DNA from: Atlantibacter subterraneus
GTDB taxonomy: Bacteria; Pseudomonadota; Gammaproteobacteria; Enterobacterales; Enterobacteriaceae
DNA length: 64,000 nt
Direction: 5' to 3' (one strand)
Assembly: GCF_027853245.1 (NCBI RefSeq)
Contig: NZ_JAPTZM010000006.1
In this document: piece by piece, positions 61,551-64,000 of the stretch
Position numbering within the stretch: position 1 is the stretch's first letter
Layout: each line of letters begins with the position of its first letter
Notes under the pieces: generated by a model
Told to the model about the DNA's origin: nothing
The model's database searches: none
What the model saw: only the letters and a program-made list of their open reading frames with translations
Translations under genes and position numbers: made by a program

Positions 61551-62742
61551 ACTCCTCCAGCATCTGTTGGCCGCTGTAGGCCTCGCGGCTGGCGGTCTTA
61601 AACGCCTCGAGAGACATCCCAAAGATAGATTCTGCGATCTGCGCACGGTGTTGCTGCGCCAGCGCGATCGCGTCCTGCTCATCCACCGTGCGGCCGCCGG
61701 ATTTTTCCAGCACTTCCTGCGCCGCATCGCTGTGGGTGGCAATTACCGGCACGCCGATGGACAGGGCTTCGCACAGGATCAGCGGATAGTTATCCACCCG
61801 GGAGCTAAACAGCAGCGCATCCATCTGGTTCAGCTCGCCCATCAGCCGCCGCTTATCGGTGAGAAAACCGTGATTTACCACGTTGCTGCCTTCAAACGGC
61901 GAGAATTTACCGAAGGTGTGGACTTCCACCTTATCCCCCAGCGCGACGATATCGCGCACCAGTTGCTGGCGGGTTTTCCCGTCGTAGCGCAGGTCGTGAG
62001 CCACCACGGCGATTTTCGGCGCGCCGCTGGACGGCGACGGCGGCGGCAGCTCGGCGAGGATCGATTCGGTGGCAACGTCGATGCCGTTATTAATAATCTG
62101 GCAGCGGCCCGCACCGTAAATCTGGTTGAATGCCTGGGCAACGTGCTGGCTGGGGGAGATAAACAGGCAACCCAGCGCCAGCATTTTGCGGAACAGAAAG
62201 CGCTTCGCCGCGATTTGTTGATGCGCGCGGTCGATTTTAACCGGTGGATAATTGGTGAGCGTCGGACATTTACCGCAGCCGCGGGTCCAGCCGTCGCAGC
62301 CGTCAAGAAAGGCGCAGCGCCCGGTGACGCTCCAGTGATCGTGCAGCGTCCAGACCAGCCGGACATCCGGCTTATGGGCCGTGACGCGCTCGGCAAACGC
62401 CACCACCTGTTCCAGATTCAGCCAGTAGCTGTGCAGCACGTGGAAATGTAGCACCACCGGCCCGGCGGTACGCGTTACCTTGCGGTACAACCCATCCAGG
62501 TTGCCGAACAGGTCGCGATTAACAAACCGAAACAGCGCGATGTTAGCCACCGACGTCAGGCGCGGGGTGTGTTTTTCCACCTGGGCGTACTGCTGATGGC
62601 TAACGCTCTTCTTGCCGCCCTTGCCGTAGCCATAGATGAAGCGGGAGGCCAGCCCCTGCTGTAAAGCGCGCTGATGCAGATCCAGCGCCACGCCCGCCGC
62701 GCCCCCTTCAGCGAGGCGCACGTTAAATTGCACAATGTTCAT
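61525..62742 (-). CDS. wcaC: Colanic acid galactosyltransferase WcaC
   Basis: A 405-residue GT4 enzyme. The start MNIVQFNVRLAEGGAAGVALDLHQ, the Cys-rich DHWSVTGRCAFLDGCDGWTRGCGKC segment, and SSRVDNYPLILCEALSIGVPVIA identify it. E. coli WcaC is assigned to addition of galactose to the fucose disaccharide, from memory. It overlaps wcaB by four bases and wcaD by 26. Confidence 0.93.
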   Translation of the reverse strand: MNIVQFNVRLAEGGAAGVALDLHQRALQQGLASRFIYGYGKGGKKSVSHQQYAQVEKHTPRLTSVANIALFRFVNRDLFGNLDGLYRKVTRTAGPVVLHFHVLHSYWLNLEQVVAFAERVTAHKPDVRLVWTLHDHWSVTGRCAFLDGCDGWTRGCGKCPTLTNYPPVKIDRAHQQIAAKRFLFRKMLALGCLFISPSQHVAQAFNQIYGAGRCQIINNGIDVATESILAELPPPSPSSGAPKIAVVAHDLRYDGKTRQQLVRDIVALGDKVEVHTFGKFSPFEGSNVVNHGFLTDKRRLMGELNQMDALLFSSRVDNYPLILCEALSIGVPVIATHSDAAQEVLEKSGGRTVDEQDAIALAQQHRAQIAESIFGMSLEAFKTASREAYSGQQMLEEYVSFYQSL

Positions 62743-63230
62743 TTGATTACCTTCACGCGGGCTTTCTCGCCCGTCACCAGCGCGTTATCCGGCACGCTGT
62801 CCATCACCACGCTGCCCGCGCCGATGGTGGCGTAATGACCAATGGTGATATCGCCGATCAAAATGGCGTTCGCGCCCAGCTCCACGCCGTTGCCAATCAC
62901 CGGGCAGGCCAGGCTGTCGCCGCCGCGATTGCCGATGGTGACGCCGTGGCGGATCACGAAGTCATCTCCCGCCACCACGTTTTTGTTGATCACCACCGCG
63001 TAGCCGTGATGAATGGTGAAGCGTCGGCCAATGGTCGCCGCCGCCTGGATTTCATAGCCGAACAGGCATTCGGTGACGATCCGGTACAGCACCAGCACCG
63101 GCGCGGCCCAAAGATTGTTGATGACGTTTTTCTTGCGCCATACCGAGCAAAAGTGCGCGATGCGGTAGGCCAGAACCATGCAGCACGGCCGCAGGCTCCA
63201 GCTATTAGCGCGGCAGTCTTCCAGCAGCAT
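62739..63230 (-). CDS. wcaB: Colanic acid acetyltransferase WcaB
   Basis: A 163-residue hexapeptide-repeat acyltransferase similar to serine acetyltransferases (IGRRFTIHHGYAVVINKNVV, HGVTIGNRGGD, IGNGVELGANAILIGDITIG). It is probably the second colanic O-acetyltransferase. It starts by a TAATG overlap with the wcaA stop codon and ends in an ATGA overlap with wcaC. Confidence 0.93.
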   Translation of the reverse strand: MLLEDCRANSWSLRPCCMVLAYRIAHFCSVWRKKNVINNLWAAPVLVLYRIVTECLFGYEIQAAATIGRRFTIHHGYAVVINKNVVAGDDFVIRHGVTIGNRGGDSLACPVIGNGVELGANAILIGDITIGHYATIGAGSVVMDSVPDNALVTGEKARVKVIK

Positions 63231-64000
63231 TATTTCCCCCGCAGGCTGTAGGCCAGCCGTTTGGTATTGCGCAGCGACAGCAGCGTCAGGCAGGTGCGCC
63301 AGTTCATCCGCTTATTGCGGATCTGGTACAGGGTAAACAGCTGATACTTCTTACTGGCCCGATCGAAAATCCCTTTGTGCTTGCGGTAAAACTGGAAGTA
63401 ACCGGAAAACTGTTTTGCCGATTTGGTGATCTGCATTTCACCGTGGTTGATATGCAGAATTTGGGTCGCGGCCTCGACTTTCCACGGCTCGCCGTAGCGC
63501 AGTACCATGCGCAGAAAGATGTCGTAATCCTGGGCCGCCGCCAGCGAGGTGTCGAACAGCGAAGCCTTAAAACGCCACGCCCAGCTGAATACCTGGTTGC
63601 CGATGATGTTGCGCTTGTAGAACAGCTTGCGCGACCACGGCGATTTCGGGTACAGAGGCAGGCTGGCCGGCTGGGTATACACCTCGCCTTCACAGACATA
63701 GTCGTTGGCGTAGAGGAAGGCGTGTTCGTTAAGACGATGGGCCTCGCGTAAAAACACCGACAGGCGCTCCGGCGTCCACTCGTCGTCGTCGTCGATGCCG
63801 GTAATAAATTCACCGCGCGCCTGCTGGATCGCCTGATTGCGCACCGCACAGGCACCGCTGTTAACCGCATTACGCACATAGGTTACGCGCGGATCGTTAA
63901 GCTGTTCGACAAACTCGCTGAGCTGCTGCCAGGAGGTGGAACAGTCGTCCACCACGATCATTTCCCAATGATCGTAATCCTGACGCAGTACCGATTTGAT
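63230..64000 (-). CDS. wcaA: Colanic acid glycosyltransferase WcaA, N-terminus cut by window
   Basis: The C-terminal 256 or so codons of a GT2 enzyme are present. The frame continues to the window edge with IKSVLRQDYDHWEMIVVDDC, as in the E. coli protein (279 residues), so about 23 residues are missing beyond base 64000. The internal ATG at 63961 is not the real start. GIDDDDEWTPERL is the metal-binding motif and LPLYPKSPWSRKLFYKRN is family-specific. The role assigned in E. coli is addition of glucuronic acid, from memory. Confidence 0.94.
   Translation of the reverse strand: MKSVLRQDYDHWEMIVVDDCSTSWQQLSEFVEQLNDPRVTYVRNAVNSGACAVRNQAIQQARGEFITGIDDDDEWTPERLSVFLREAHRLNEHAFLYANDYVCEGEVYTQPASLPLYPKSPWSRKLFYKRNIIGNQVFSWAWRFKASLFDTSLAAAQDYDIFLRMVLRYGEPWKVEAATQILHINHGEMQITKSAKQFSGYFQFYRKHKGIFDRASKKYQLFTLYQIRNKRMNWRTCLTLLSLRNTKRLAYSLRGK

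Noticed and set aside
61551..61742. Longer WcaD start giving 64 extra N-terminal residues
   Set aside because: The extra residues are an arginine-rich antisense-like translation of wcaC. The start at 61550 has a near-perfect Shine-Dalgarno and matches E. coli WcaD.
1..64000. Insertion sequences, CRISPR arrays, tRNA genes or phage attachment sites
   Set aside because: No transposase-like protein, no regularly spaced direct repeats and no tRNA-like cloverleaf were recognised on either strand. The O-antigen borders are the conserved genes gnd and galF rather than mobile elements.

Overview
The window is chromosomal DNA from a member of the Enterobacteriaceae. The gene order yeeX-yeeA-sbmC-dacD-sbcB-plaP-yeeY-yeeZ-hisL-hisGDCBHAFI and the gnd / galF / colanic-acid (wca) block match the E. 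coli and Salmonella his-wca region gene for gene. Local differences exclude E. coli K-12 itself: yahBDEFG sits beside the cobalamin genes, cbiB occupies the place of cobU, and wzz, ugd and cpsG are missing from their usual slots. I cannot name the genus with confidence. An Enterobacter-, Kosakonia- or Citrobacter-like bacterium is plausible.

Layout. (1) 1-4826: a yahB regulator divergent from yahD-yahE-yahF-yahG (ankyrin protein plus FdrA/DUF2877/DUF1116 proteins, related to the carbamoyl-transfer set of allantoin degradation). (2) 4828-7598: a cbiB-cobS-cobT operon for late cobalamin assembly and salvage. (3) 7740-16322: conserved housekeeping genes, including sbmC with a LexA box, dacD, sbcB and the putrescine importer plaP. 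(4) 16446-23807: the histidine operon with its seven-His leader peptide, attenuator and terminator. (5) 23823-46508: gnd, an AT-rich O-antigen locus, then galF, all on the minus strand. (6) 46689-64000: the colanic-acid cluster wcaM to wcaA (wcaA is cut by the window edge), also on the minus strand and GC-rich.

The O-antigen locus is the most informative part. Transcribed from a JUMPStart/ops element towards gnd, it encodes GDP-mannose synthesis (manC, manB), an ABC O-polysaccharide exporter whose Wzt has a C-terminal extension (wzm, wzt), a WbdD-like kinase-methyltransferase chain terminator, a large GT4-like glycosyltransferase, a WcbI-like putative acyltransferase, gmd and rmd (GDP-D-rhamnose), and two more GT4 enzymes. 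Their number and sizes resemble WbpX/WbpY/WbpZ of the Pseudomonas D-rhamnan (A-band). The inferred product is a D-rhamnose-rich O-polysaccharide made by the ABC-transporter pathway and capped by phosphate/methyl. This agrees with the absence of wzy, wzx and wzz here.

At the gnd end lies a very AT-rich six-gene block: a 690-residue GT-C membrane protein, an FAD-dependent oxidoreductase, a GtrB-like GT2 whose DXD motif is degenerate, an intact soluble GT2, an aldo/keto reductase with a complete catalytic tetrad, and a GtrA flippase. It looks like an enlarged Gtr-type system that decorates the O-chain in the periplasm. The two redox enzymes have no assigned role in such systems that I know of, and this is the best candidate for an undescribed pathway. 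The O-antigen and colanic-acid loci also share metabolism: both carry manC and gmd, but only the O-antigen locus carries a phosphomannomutase gene.
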